Of a stretch of DNA of 64,000 bases, positions 17,201-26,921 are shown in pieces. Both the position numbers and the translations under genes were made by a program. The stretch's first letter is position 1. Every line of letters begins with the position of its first letter. The notes below the pieces were generated by a model. The model did not search any database, was not told the DNA's origin, and saw only the letters and a program-made list of their open reading frames with translations. The stretch is from an uncultured Myxococcales bacterium (GTDB taxonomy: Bacteria > Myxococcota_A > UBA9042), in assembly GCA_903955385.1 (NCBI GenBank), contig CAJBNH010000194.1:50565-114564 (forward strand), in the 5' to 3' direction.

Positions 17201-20200
17201 GGTGGAAGCGGCCTTGGCGCTATCGCCGCAGGACCGCTCCCTGCTGCTGCTGCGCGAGAAGGTTGGCACCGAGCTGGGGGACTGGGCCAACGTCGTCGAG
17301 ACACTGGAACGTCTGGCCGGGTTGGAAGCAGGCGACGCCGCGCTGGATACCCGGATGCGTGCAGCGGATCTGTGCGATCTGTCCGTCGGAGACGCGGCCC
17401 GCGCCGCTGGTCTGTACCGTCAGGTTGTCGATGCCAGGCCGCAGTCGGCTGAGGCTTGGGCAGGGTGGCTCTCTTGCCTGCGCCGTCTGGCCGTTCCTGG
17501 CCAGCTGGCCGCCGCGTTGGACGGCTTCCTGCAAATTCCCGGGGCAGGACGAGAGAATTTGGCCCGTGCCGCGCTGGAACGGATCGAATTGGCCGCTGCA
17601 GAGGACGCAGCCGACCTGCTGGCTCCAGTGCAGCGCGTGCTTGAGTCGCTGGCAGGTCAGGCGCAAGTGCTGGAGGACGAAGAACCACTTCTCGCCATCG
17701 CACTGGCCCAACTGGACGTCGAATCGCGCGCCAGAGACGCGGCGCTGATGCTGCTGCCCGTCATGCGTCACCACGGTCGCCGCGACGAGACGCTGCGGTG
17801 CCTGGAGGTTCTTGCCGAAACGGAAGCGGATCTGCCTGAGATCGCTGTGGAACGCCATGTCGAGATCGCCGATCTCGTCGAGCGTCAAGACCCCTACCGC
17901 GCCTTTCTGGCCCTGCGCCTCGCTGTGATCGCGACGCCCGGCCGAGACGACTTGGTGGACCGGCTGGTGTCCCTGGCCTCCCAGTCGAAACATGATGCGG
18001 ACTTGGACCAGCTGCTGCTCGCCCTGATCGGCGAGAGCGACGAACCCGGCGTGACCCAAGCGGAAGATCCCGACGTTCGCCGGCAGTTGGCGACCCTGCG
18101 GGCAGAGCGGGCCCTGCGGTCCGGTGACAGCGCGGTCGCGACCAACCTGTACAACCTGCTGCACGATCTTTCGCCCGCGGACCCCGGTCCTTTGGACGCG
18201 CTCGAAGCCCTGTACCGCGAGGCGGCGGATGCCGATGGCGTGGCATTTGTTCTGGAAGAGCGACTGCGCGCTGGCGGGACCGCAGACGACCGGATGGCGA
18301 CCTACCTGAGACTGGCCGCAGTGCACGCAGAGGATCGCGCGCAGTTCGCAGACGCAGCAGAAGCGTATGGCCGGGCGATTGTAGAATTCCCCGAAGAAGC
18401 AGGGCTTTGGACGGTCTGGCTTCAGGCGCTGCGGCAAGCGGGCGACCGGAACAAGCTGGTGGCCGCCCTGCAGCAGCGGATGGCCGCGCTGGCGAGCTTG
18501 GACGACACCGAGGCGACCGATGAGCTGCACGCGCTGCGGCTCGAGGCTGCCGAGCTCCTCGACCAGCCAGGCGAAGATCGCGAGAAGGCCCTGCCCTTGT
18601 GGCTGTCGGCCCTGGAAGTCGATCCCGCCGACAACCACGCCGCCGAGCGCGCTGCGGAGACGCTGCAGGCGCTTGCTGCCGAAGGCCTCCCGGAGGCCCT
18701 CCATGTCCTGGCCGCTCGCTTGGAGCACGTGCTCGAGGCCCGCGGCGACTGGCCGCAGCTCGACGCCCTGGTGGCGACGCGCGCGCGCTTCTCTACCGGC
18801 GACCGCCGCAAGCAGCTGCTCGAACGGCAAGCTTTTCTGCGCGAGCGGGGCGGGGCCGACCCTGCCGGAGCCTTCGCGCTGCTCCGCGAAGTGCTGTGCG
18901 CCGATCCGAGTGATGCGCGCATTTTGGCGGAAATTCAGCGTATTGGCGCGGGAGGGACACCCTCGCACCCCACAGCGCTGGATGTGGCACAGGCGTTGGC
19001 GCAGGCCGCAGACGCAGCCGATGCAGAGGTGCGGCGCCTGCTGCGGCAGACGGCCCTGACTTGGTTGACCGACGACCCGGGCAGCCGCGACACCGCCAAG
19101 GCGCTGTATCAGGCGCTTTTGCAGGACGACCCCAAGGATGCGAGCGCTCTGGAGGGTCTGGACCGACTGTCCCAGGCCTCCGGCGACGATCGCGGCCGTC
19201 TGGACGTGCTCGCAGCGCGCGTGACGGCAGCGGCCAGCGAGCCCGAGCGCGCTGCCCTGCGTCTGGAACACGCGCGGCTGGCTGACGCCCTGGGCGAGGA
19301 CGCCCAAGCCTTGTCCGACTACCGCGCTCTGCTAGAGCTTGAAGATCAGGACGTTCGCCGCGAAGCGGCTGCGGCTCTGTGCGACCTGCACGACCGCAGG
19401 AACGAGTCCAGAGAGCTGGCTGAGGCGCTGGTGGTGCTGCGAGGCATGACCGACGACGCCGAGGGACGCTTGGCGCTGAGTCTGCGCGCCGCCGCCGTCC
19501 TGGGTCAGTGCGGCGAGTCGGCGCGTGCCCGCGACCTGCTGACCGCTGAAGTTGCGGACTCGCCGCTGGACACCGACCTGCACGAGACGCTGGGAGAGCT
19601 TGTCGAAGCGACCGCGGACTCGGCGGCCATCGCGAACCACGCGCAGCGAGGCTGGTCCGTGGTGTATGCCCAAGAAGGGCTTGAGATCCCTCGCCTTCGA
19701 GCCGCTGAGCACTGGCTTGAGTCGCTGTCGCGTCAGGACGTGCCTACGCAAGATCTGTGGCTGGCGGTCGAGCTGGTGGTCGCAGCGGGCCTTCGCAGCG
19801 AAACGCTTGCGGATCAGGTAGCTGCACTTGCCGGTGCCGATGACTCGACGGTGGCTCGTGCCGCTGTCGACGAGCGGATCGCGCTGGCGGTCGAGGGCCA
19901 CGACGCCGGAGCCGAGGCCGCCTTCCGTTTGCAGCGGTTGGACCGGTTTGCGGCCGATCTGGACGCCGCCGCCGAGTACCGCGCGCTGGCACGTCTGTTC
20001 GAGACTGCACTGGAGGACCCGGAAACTGCCCTCGCCCAGTGGACGATGTTGCTTTCCGTGACCGGCTGGACGGAGGACTCCGCCGCTGAGCTGGAGCGCA
20101 TGGGAGATCTGGTCGGCCGCCCCGCAGAGGTCGACGACCTGCTGCTTGCCGCCGCTCGCGCAGCAGCGGACGACGCGACGCGCAACGCAGGACTGCTGCG

Positions 20201-23200
20201 TCTGGTCGAGAGAGCGTACGGCCGCGACGACATGACCCGCATGGTCGACCTGCTCGACGAAGTGCTGACCGGAGCTCCTGACCACGCCGAGGCATTCGCG
20301 ATGCGGGGCGCGGTGTTGACCGAGCTGGATGGCGGACAAGGGTTCGACCGGCAGGCGGCGCACTGGCGCCACGGTGTCACCCACTGCAGCGACCCGGCCG
20401 AACGCAGTCATGCACGGCTGGAGCTGGCGCGCCTGAACCATGCGCATTTGGGGGCGAGTGGCGAGGCATTCGACCTGATCCGCGAGCAGTTGGCGGATGT
20501 GACGGAGCCTGAGCAGCGCGCCGACCTGACGCCTCTGGCCGATGCCTACGGCACGGCCGCGAACCGACTGGACGAGGTCCACGCGCTGCTCGCCGAAGAC
20601 GCCAACCGGATGCCCACCGGCGAGGCTCGCGCGCGGCACCTGACCCTCGTGGCCAAGCGCTGCATCGACGACGACCGCCCCAAGACCGCCCGGCGGCTTG
20701 CGGAGCAGGCACTGGATCTGGAAGCGCATGATGCAGAGGCCGTCGCGGTCCTCGACACCCTGTGCGACTCGAGTGACCCGCTGGACCCGTCACTGGTCGC
20801 CCGCGTGGTCGAGGCGCTGCAAGTCGACCGCCCCGAGCGTGCGGCGGTGCTTGCCCAGCGCGTCGCGGCAACGCTGCAGTCTGGCCCGGATCGTCTGGAG
20901 TGGCTGCACCGTCTGGCCGCAGTTTCGGAGGCGGCCCGCGCCCGAGGCTTCGAGCTGGACCCTGTGGTCCTGCTGAGCGAGATCGCTGCGGCGGAGCCAC
21001 ACCTGCCCGGCAACTGGACCGCACTGGCGGCCGCTGCTGGCGTGGATCAATATCCGGCCGTCATCGCGCAACTCATCGAGACGGCGCAGGCGGGAGACGA
21101 TCCCTCGCTGTGCCACGAGCTGCTCGACCGCGCGGCAGCGCTGGCGCTGGAAACACAGGACGCGGAGACCGCGGCGACCTGCTGGCGCATGGCGTTGGAA
21201 GCGCAAGACGGCCCTGAGACCCGTGCCGCACTGCGCCAGTTGCTGCAGACCGAGAAACGCTACGCAGAGCTTGCCCTGGACCTCGAAACCCACGCCCAAA
21301 CGGACCCGGCGACGCTGCAGGGCGATCTGCTGCGGTCGGCCGAGCTTTGGCTGGGTCCGGCGGCGGACGGCGTGCGAGGACTGGCGGTGCTCGATCAGCT
21401 GGTCGACCTGCAACCGAAAGATTTGGTCCTGGCCGAGCGTCGGCTCGAGGTCGTCCAAGTCCTCGACACAGCTCACTTTACTCAGCGTCTCACGCAGGTG
21501 CTGGATCTGGCTCGGGCTACCGGCGACCGCAAGGCGCTGACCCGCTGGCTGCCTTCGGCGTTGGCGGTCGACACCGCTGAGCCTGCGGTGACGGTTGGGT
21601 TGTTGCGCGAATTCGCTTTGGCCGGCGGGCTGTTGGAGCTCGTGCCCGATGCGGTGCTGGCGCTGCAGGACCGCACTGGAGCGTTGTCGCCCGACGATGC
21701 GCGAGACGTGGTCCGTTGGCGGCTGGCGCTGGTGAACCCCCATGAGGACGCCCAGGCGTGGGCCGCTGCCAAGCTCGCGAGTCTGGAGCTTGCGGCCTCG
21801 GATGAAGACCGACGGGCCACGTTGGTCGAGCTGAGTCGCCACGCCCAAACCGAGATGGCAGAGGCGTTCCTCGCGGTCGAGTGGGGCATGCAGGCCGCGA
21901 CCCTGCGTTTGGACAACGAGATTCTCGCGCATCTGAACGGACTTGCGACCGACGACGACACCGCCCGCTCGGTGGTGGCGGGCCTGACGGGCCTGCTGGA
22001 GAACACGTCCGACCCGGAGCAGGCAGCCCACGTCGCCGGGACGGCTTTCGACCTTGCGCGCACCTGGTGGCCCGCGGGCGACGAGCTGGAACCGCTGGCG
22101 ATCGCAGCAGCGGCAGCCACGCCCCCTCGTTTGGACGCGGCTCTATGGCTTGAGGCGCGTGCCCAGACCTCTGGCGACCTCAGCAGACTCGCGGACTTGC
22201 TCGAAACCCGGGCGGCCCGCAACGCGGTGGACGAGCCCGAGATGGCCGTGGACGCCTGGATGCAGGTGGCCGACGTCGCGATGGGCCTCGAACAGCCCCG
22301 GCGCGCGGCAGACGCCTTGGACGCAGTTCTGCACCTGCAGCCCGGCCACGAGGGCGCGCTGCAGTGGCGTCTGGATCTGGCGGAACACCTGAAAGAGCCT
22401 GAGGTTGTCGTCCGCCTGACCGACACCATCACCCCGTCCGGCGATGCCGCTGAAATGGTGACGGTGATCACCCGCAAGGCGCTTGCGCTCGAGGCGCTCG
22501 ACCGCGCGGAAGATGCTCTGAATGCTTGGGAATTCGTGCTAGCTCTCGACGAAACCGACACCCCGGCGCTGGTGCGGGTGGCCGAGTTGCTCGAGCAGCT
22601 GGGGCAGTCGGCCAAGGCTCGTGCGGCGTATGAACGGGCGGCGCAGGTCAGGGGTGACGCGGCGTCGATCTCGCAGCTGGTGCAGGCGACCGACCTTGCG
22701 CGCGCGGCCGGCGACACGCCGGGAGCGATGGATCTGTACGCGCGCTTGCTGGCGGTTGCGCCGGACGACACCGCGGTGTGGACCAGCCTGAATGCGGCGT
22801 TGCGCGACCCGACGCTTGCCGCGGTGGCGGCAGTGCGTTTGGCCGAGCCGCTGCGGGCGTCCGGTCACATCGCCCAACTCGCCGATCTGCAAGTGGCCGC
22901 GGTGGCCGCGGCTCCGGCCGAGGGCCGCGAGGCTGCGACCAGGGCACTGGCGGCGACATTGGCCGACGAGCTTGGGGATGCCCCGAGGGCGATGGGCTTG
23001 CTGCTGCAGCTGATTCCCAACGCTGCGGATCCCGAGGAGATCCTGATCGAGTCGAGCGCGATCGCCCGTCAACACGATGCGATCGAAGACTGGCTGGACG
23101 GTGTGACCGATCTGGTCGCGGGTGAGGAAGTCCGCAACGAATCGATCGAGGCCGTGGTCGGCCTTGCGGCCAGCGTGGCCTTGGAAGTCGGACAATCCAG

Positions 23201-25724
23201 TCGTGCTGCGGACTTGTGGCAGCTGGCTTGGGACCAGGACCCCGACAGCGAGAGCGCCCGCGAAGCCGTGCTGGCGTTGCGGCGAGAGGCTGGAGACCCG
23301 CAACGGCTGGCCGCTGACCTCGAGCGCGCGCTGGTGTTGGGCAGCGACGCGAACCGCGCCTCGCTGCGTCTGGAGTTGGCCGAGCTGAAGCGGACCGCGC
23401 TGGGACGTCCTCGCGAGGCCCTGCGGCACGTCGTCGACGTCCTGCGCCAGTACCCGATGCACGCTGAGGCCATGGCGGCGGCGGACCAACTGGCTCGCAA
23501 CCCGGTCTGTGCCGACGAGGCGCAAGCGGTACTGGAGCCCCTGTACCGCGCAGCGCACAACAGCGCCGCGTTGGTGGCCTTGCTGCAGGTCCGGTTGGAG
23601 CGCACCTCAGCACCCGCGGCGCGAACCGCGATCACCCAAGAGCTCGCCAAGCTGCAGCAGAGCCAGCACGACCCGGCGAGTGCGCTGCGTTCCCTGATGG
23701 AGGGCCTGCGCGCAGATCCGCGCCCCGAGCTGCTGCCGCAAGTCGAGACGATGGCCGGCGAAGCGGGCGACCGGGACACGCTGGCGGTTGCGTATGACCT
23801 TGTTCTGGAAGGCGATCTGGCCGATGACGACCGGGTCACCCTGCTGGAACGCGGGGCGGACAACGATCTTGCGCGCGGCGCTGCCGTCGCTGCCGAAGAG
23901 AAGCTGCGGGTGTGGTCGCTGCTGCGTCCGGAGGCGGTCGAGCCCTTCGAGCGGCTGGAAGCGCTGCTGGACGAGGCAGGGCGTTGGGATGACCTGCTGA
24001 TTGTCCTTCAACAACGCCTCGAGTTCGTGTCCGACCTGTCCGTCCGGGGGCTGGCCCTGCATCGGCTGGCCGATCTGGCCCGGGCGATTGGTGAGCAGGA
24101 TCTTGCGATCCAGGCCTACCGCGAACTGTCCGTCATTGCCCCAGAAGATGCTTCGCCGCTGGAGTCTCTGGTCGAGCTTCAACGCGAGAAAGGCGTCGAG
24201 GCAGAGCTGGCCGACGCGCTCGTCTTGCTGTCGGGTGTGCGTCAGGACGTGCGGGCCGGTGTCGACCTGCTGTGCGAAGCGGCGCGGCTCTACGTCAAGG
24301 CGGACCGAAACGAAGTCGCGGCCTCGACTTACGAGCAGGTGCTTGCGGTCGCTCCCGACCATGCAGAGGCGTTTTCCTGGCTGGTGGATGCGGCGGGCGA
24401 GGACGCGGGCAAGTTGCAGCGTTTGTTCTCTCGGCGCGCTGCGACCCTGCCCTCAGGCCCCGCGCGCGCGATTGCCCTGCGCCAACTGGCAACCGCAAGC
24501 ATCGAGATCCACGACGGTCCGACTGCCTGCGACGCCTTGGAGCAGCTGCGGGAGGAGATGCCGGAGGACGTGGCACTGCTGGACGAGCTGCTGCGCACGG
24601 CCGAGCTGCACCACCAGTGGCCGGCGTTCATGCGAGCGGCCGAGGTGAGGCTGGCCGACGACCTGCCGATCGAGCGACGCGTCAGCCTGACGGGTCAGGT
24701 GGCCCGGGTCGCGCTGACGGAGCTGATGGACCAGGAAACGGCGACCCAGCGCGTCGCGGAGCTGGAGGTGTGGGCCCCCGAAGACCCGGTCACCCTGCAC
24801 CTGAAGGCGATGTTGCAGGCCCATAGCGGCGACCCGACGGAGGCGGCGGCCGGACTCGAGCGGTTGGTTGGGGAGACCGACGACGTGCCGACGCGCATCT
24901 CGCTGCACCAGCAACTGGTCGACCTGTACACGGGCGCACTGGACCGGTTGGACGATGCCATTCGCCAGTGTCGACAGCTGGTTGCGCTGGATCCCTGGCG
25001 TTGGCCGGCGCGCCGACGGCTGTGTGACCTGCTGACCGAGCGCGGCGACACTGCAGGTCGAGCAGAGGCCCTGCGGCAGTGGTTGGCGGCGATGAGCGAG
25101 GCCCAAGGCCGGCACACGCTGGACACGCAAACGAGTCAGGTGATGGTCGGCCTGTTCGCTGAATTGGGAGAGGTGCTGCTGGACTTGGGTCAGACCGACG
25201 AAGCAATGAACGCCCTTCGCAAGGCGCAGTTGGTGGGCGGACACACCCATCGCGTCGACGCCCCCCTTGCAACGCTTTACGAGGCCGCCGGCGAGCTGAC
25301 CGACGCGCTTGCGCTGGAGACGTGGTTGCTGCAGCACTTCGAGGAGGCGAAGGACGCCGACCTCGCCGCTTTGCATGGGCTGCGCGCAGGACTGCTGCAC
25401 GAGAAGCTGGGCGACTTGACCGCGGCACGCGACCGGCTCAAGCGGGTGCTCGAGCTGCGGCCCCAGGACGACTTGGCGTCGCTGACCAGCGGTCGGGTGC
25501 TGCTCGCGCTGGGCGACAGTGACCGAGCCATGCGGCTGTTCGACACCGTCAGTCGCAAGGCGGGCGGCGCCGAACACGACAGGCTGCGCGCCGACGCTCT
25601 GGTCGGCATGGGCCGATGCCGCGCCGCCAAGCAGCAGCTCGACCAAGCCCGCACCTGCCTGCAGCGCGCACTGGAACTGGTCCCGGACCACGAAGATGCC
25701 AAGGCCGCCCTCGCGCAGTTGTAG
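14226..25724 (+). CDS. Giant tetratricopeptide-repeat-like protein (3832 aa)
   Basis: One uninterrupted frame of 3832 codons, about 18 percent of the window. The protein is almost wholly alpha-helical, rich in Ala, Leu, Glu, Asp and Arg, and built from degenerate TPR-like helix pairs. A larger module of roughly 80-100 residues seems to recur, with an ALEALYR-type helix, a short loop, a second amphipathic helix and a DPxxAxxLWxxAL-type TPR. The best canonical TPRs are in the last 200 residues (ERAxxLxPxD patterns). No signal peptide, membrane segment or enzymatic motif is visible, so a cytoplasmic scaffold is the simplest reading. ATG 14226 is chosen: GGAG 8 bases upstream; the open frame before it reads like leader sequence. 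Calculated mass would be roughly 0.4 MDa. Confidence 0.9.
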   Translation: MMQSAGSPVLPSVADLDKLLAQLRDDMTHEVRGEVADRLLQLGAAEPHPLLRAAMLERAARLVIDQDPARAVTLLRESYRLFPEGSTGKRLVELAERDSAFDRLNRLGLLVDSLAEIAEPADRPAVLLDAVRTHLGQGHGHAALTALERLLALDPALQEADELREVANQQIVARDEALTAQRMEIATCTDAERPAVLLAYAHLLLAGDEPLADAAAVLADTADLIASGQVADLALTDVALLWVEVARTMGDVKELTRALWTALRADAGPNRQQLAAELAEISGIDREEPQAALDALTHLTDANPDDLMLKARLETMRAAIGGAGAEQALEVIRLRALKERDRVSESVATLALARLAAAQNDHEKAERHFRRVRTLAPHDPEALDFFEHLYRSTGDAKRLLVALSQRLAAAEGKEAVRIALEIAALAEGPLATPERAVEAYQRVLAVQPDHAVATAALERLYRQQSQWHALRELLDGEARRLLPHATRSASIADQVVAVLEQIAALHDVSGVLPSDEDKLQVYRQLVTVSPKHPQALAAVRAHLQRSGASADLAELLERAAEVTVDADARCALFDEAAHLMLEVLMDPAGAADLWERALQAKPDRVDLTERWLTALREAGDEGQLLEGLETELNRLDPEEDAVRLAELLEETAGLAERAGELEAARRKYARLLAIRPSYAQALAGLARLSRTDDEIAGLAALLEELLTRQDLPLSSRVAVLELLTQTCAGALNDLTRAAAVAERLRALAPDSTIAADVGARALVQSGDLAGLRQVYPTGRAGAEAYVQAVLKSATDKTGLEQVRWLEAAATAMDTELGDIDGAATVQVDALQAAESTADAELSVAVAGRLLELARRAGMVGAERMAVERLAETATGAKRLEFKRLRMELCATSGLWSDAASHAADLVEELISAKDWSGTLETAERFEAWAERAGEEAMLGPRLAAWAEILDLELEGEVGEAALTLRETTARIWGRAAARAFATSHDAEQARTAVEAALALSPQDRSLLLLREKVGTELGDWANVVETLERLAGLEAGDAALDTRMRAADLCDLSVGDAARAAGLYRQVVDARPQSAEAWAGWLSCLRRLAVPGQLAAALDGFLQIPGAGRENLARAALERIELAAAEDAADLLAPVQRVLESLAGQAQVLEDEEPLLAIALAQLDVESRARDAALMLLPVMRHHGRRDETLRCLEVLAETEADLPEIAVERHVEIADLVERQDPYRAFLALRLAVIATPGRDDLVDRLVSLASQSKHDADLDQLLLALIGESDEPGVTQAEDPDVRRQLATLRAERALRSGDSAVATNLYNLLHDLSPADPGPLDALEALYREAADADGVAFVLEERLRAGGTADDRMATYLRLAAVHAEDRAQFADAAEAYGRAIVEFPEEAGLWTVWLQALRQAGDRNKLVAALQQRMAALASLDDTEATDELHALRLEAAELLDQPGEDREKALPLWLSALEVDPADNHAAERAAETLQALAAEGLPEALHVLAARLEHVLEARGDWPQLDALVATRARFSTGDRRKQLLERQAFLRERGGADPAGAFALLREVLCADPSDARILAEIQRIGAGGTPSHPTALDVAQALAQAADAADAEVRRLLRQTALTWLTDDPGSRDTAKALYQALLQDDPKDASALEGLDRLSQASGDDRGRLDVLAARVTAAASEPERAALRLEHARLADALGEDAQALSDYRALLELEDQDVRREAAAALCDLHDRRNESRELAEALVVLRGMTDDAEGRLALSLRAAAVLGQCGESARARDLLTAEVADSPLDTDLHETLGELVEATADSAAIANHAQRGWSVVYAQEGLEIPRLRAAEHWLESLSRQDVPTQDLWLAVELVVAAGLRSETLADQVAALAGADDSTVARAAVDERIALAVEGHDAGAEAAFRLQRLDRFAADLDAAAEYRALARLFETALEDPETALAQWTMLLSVTGWTEDSAAELERMGDLVGRPAEVDDLLLAAARAAADDATRNAGLLRLVERAYGRDDMTRMVDLLDEVLTGAPDHAEAFAMRGAVLTELDGGQGFDRQAAHWRHGVTHCSDPAERSHARLELARLNHAHLGASGEAFDLIREQLADVTEPEQRADLTPLADAYGTAANRLDEVHALLAEDANRMPTGEARARHLTLVAKRCIDDDRPKTARRLAEQALDLEAHDAEAVAVLDTLCDSSDPLDPSLVARVVEALQVDRPERAAVLAQRVAATLQSGPDRLEWLHRLAAVSEAARARGFELDPVVLLSEIAAAEPHLPGNWTALAAAAGVDQYPAVIAQLIETAQAGDDPSLCHELLDRAAALALETQDAETAATCWRMALEAQDGPETRAALRQLLQTEKRYAELALDLETHAQTDPATLQGDLLRSAELWLGPAADGVRGLAVLDQLVDLQPKDLVLAERRLEVVQVLDTAHFTQRLTQVLDLARATGDRKALTRWLPSALAVDTAEPAVTVGLLREFALAGGLLELVPDAVLALQDRTGALSPDDARDVVRWRLALVNPHEDAQAWAAAKLASLELAASDEDRRATLVELSRHAQTEMAEAFLAVEWGMQAATLRLDNEILAHLNGLATDDDTARSVVAGLTGLLENTSDPEQAAHVAGTAFDLARTWWPAGDELEPLAIAAAAATPPRLDAALWLEARAQTSGDLSRLADLLETRAARNAVDEPEMAVDAWMQVADVAMGLEQPRRAADALDAVLHLQPGHEGALQWRLDLAEHLKEPEVVVRLTDTITPSGDAAEMVTVITRKALALEALDRAEDALNAWEFVLALDETDTPALVRVAELLEQLGQSAKARAAYERAAQVRGDAASISQLVQATDLARAAGDTPGAMDLYARLLAVAPDDTAVWTSLNAALRDPTLAAVAAVRLAEPLRASGHIAQLADLQVAAVAAAPAEGREAATRALAATLADELGDAPRAMGLLLQLIPNAADPEEILIESSAIARQHDAIEDWLDGVTDLVAGEEVRNESIEAVVGLAASVALEVGQSSRAADLWQLAWDQDPDSESAREAVLALRREAGDPQRLAADLERALVLGSDANRASLRLELAELKRTALGRPREALRHVVDVLRQYPMHAEAMAAADQLARNPVCADEAQAVLEPLYRAAHNSAALVALLQVRLERTSAPAARTAITQELAKLQQSQHDPASALRSLMEGLRADPRPELLPQVETMAGEAGDRDTLAVAYDLVLEGDLADDDRVTLLERGADNDLARGAAVAAEEKLRVWSLLRPEAVEPFERLEALLDEAGRWDDLLIVLQQRLEFVSDLSVRGLALHRLADLARAIGEQDLAIQAYRELSVIAPEDASPLESLVELQREKGVEAELADALVLLSGVRQDVRAGVDLLCEAARLYVKADRNEVAASTYEQVLAVAPDHAEAFSWLVDAAGEDAGKLQRLFSRRAATLPSGPARAIALRQLATASIEIHDGPTACDALEQLREEMPEDVALLDELLRTAELHHQWPAFMRAAEVRLADDLPIERRVSLTGQVARVALTELMDQETATQRVAELEVWAPEDPVTLHLKAMLQAHSGDPTEAAAGLERLVGETDDVPTRISLHQQLVDLYTGALDRLDDAIRQCRQLVALDPWRWPARRRLCDLLTERGDTAGRAEALRQWLAAMSEAQGRHTLDTQTSQVMVGLFAELGEVLLDLGQTDEAMNALRKAQLVGGHTHRVDAPLATLYEAAGELTDALALETWLLQHFEEAKDADLAALHGLRAGLLHEKLGDLTAARDRLKRVLELRPQDDLASLTSGRVLLALGDSDRAMRLFDTVSRKAGGAEHDRLRADALVGMGRCRAAKQQLDQARTCLQRALELVPDHEDAKAALAQL

Positions 25725-25836
25725 CCGAGGGCTTCCGACCTGAGCTGCGAGGCATTAGGCTTCGCTCGCCCGACCGCAGTTCCTCCGCGGCCGCGCCACG
25801 CCCGCCCCTCCCCCCGCGGGCCACAAGGAGAATCCC

Positions 25837-26907
25837 ATGCCCCAGACCTCCCTTCCCCGCCCTCTGCGCGTCGCGGTCGTCGGTGCGTCAGGCTACGGCG
25901 GCGCCGAGCTGCTGCGCCACCTGCTGGTCCACCCCTACGTTCAGGTCACCAGGCTGGTGGCCAAGGACAATCTGGGCAAGAAGCTGGACCAAGTGCACCT
26001 GTCGCTGGCCGGCATGACCGATCTGGTGATCGAGGACCTGACGCCTGCCGACATCGCCCCGCACGCCGACCTGGTTTGCGTCGGTCTGCCCCACAAGGTC
26101 AGCGCGGCCATCGTAGCGGAATTCGTGGACTTGGGCCTTGCCGTCATCGATCTCAGCGGCGACTACCGTCTGCTGGATGCCGGACAGTACGAGCAGTTCT
26201 ACGAGGCCAAGCACCCCTTCCCGGAGCGACTGGGCTCCTTCGTCTATGGCCTGCCGGAGATGAACCGCGAGGCTCTTTCGGGTGCCCGCCGGGTCGCGAG
26301 CCCGGGATGCTTCGCCACGGCGATCACGCTGGGACTGCTGCCGTTTGCCAAGGCCGGTGTGCTGCGTGGCCGCGTCCAGGTGTCGGCGCTGACCGGGTCG
26401 TCTGGCTCTGGCGCCAACCCGGCGATCGGGACCCATCACCCCCTGCGGGCGCAGAACCTCAAGGCGTACAAAGCCTTGTCGCATCAGCACGTTCCGGAAA
26501 TCGAGCAGAACCTGCACCTGTCCGGCGCTCCCGATGTCCACTTGGAAATGGTGCCGGTGTCAGCGCCGTTGGTGCGCGGCATCCTCGCCATGAGCTGGTT
26601 CCAGGTCGACGAGTCGCTGCAGGCGGCCGACGTGAAGGCCATGCTGAAAAAGACCTATGCGGGCGAGCGGTTGATTCGCGTCGTGACCGATCGACTGCCT
26701 GAGGTCAACGCGGTGGCCGGCAGCATGTACACCGAGGTCGCCGTGTCCATCGCGGCGCAGGCGATCGACGGCAAGCGCACCGTGGTCGCCCACACCGCCA
26801 TGGACAACCTGATCAAGGGCGGCGCGGGTCAGGCCATCCAGTCGCTGAACTTGATGCTGGGCGTGGACGAGTACACCGGGCTACTGGCCCCCTCGCAATG
26901 GCCGTGA
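25837..26907 (+). CDS. argC: N-acetyl-gamma-glutamyl-phosphate reductase ArgC
   Basis: ArgC reduces N-acetylglutamyl-phosphate to the semialdehyde with NADPH, the third step of arginine synthesis. Visible are the nucleotide-binding GASGYGG at residues 16-22, the GLPHKVSA segment, the catalytic cysteine C158 in ASPGCFATA, and the SGSGANP loop. Length of 356 aa is typical of the family. AAGGAG lies 7 bases before the ATG. It forms an operon with argB, which begins 14 bp after its stop. Confidence 0.95.
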   Translation: MPQTSLPRPLRVAVVGASGYGGAELLRHLLVHPYVQVTRLVAKDNLGKKLDQVHLSLAGMTDLVIEDLTPADIAPHADLVCVGLPHKVSAAIVAEFVDLGLAVIDLSGDYRLLDAGQYEQFYEAKHPFPERLGSFVYGLPEMNREALSGARRVASPGCFATAITLGLLPFAKAGVLRGRVQVSALTGSSGSGANPAIGTHHPLRAQNLKAYKALSHQHVPEIEQNLHLSGAPDVHLEMVPVSAPLVRGILAMSWFQVDESLQAADVKAMLKKTYAGERLIRVVTDRLPEVNAVAGSMYTEVAVSIAAQAIDGKRTVVAHTAMDNLIKGGAGQAIQSLNLMLGVDEYTGLLAPSQWP

Positions 26908-26921
26908 TAACGGAGGCTTGC

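Noticed and set aside
17220..19307. A 695-codon antisense frame inside the giant TPR gene
   Set aside because: The sense frame has the TPR-like pattern; the antisense product has no recognisable domain.
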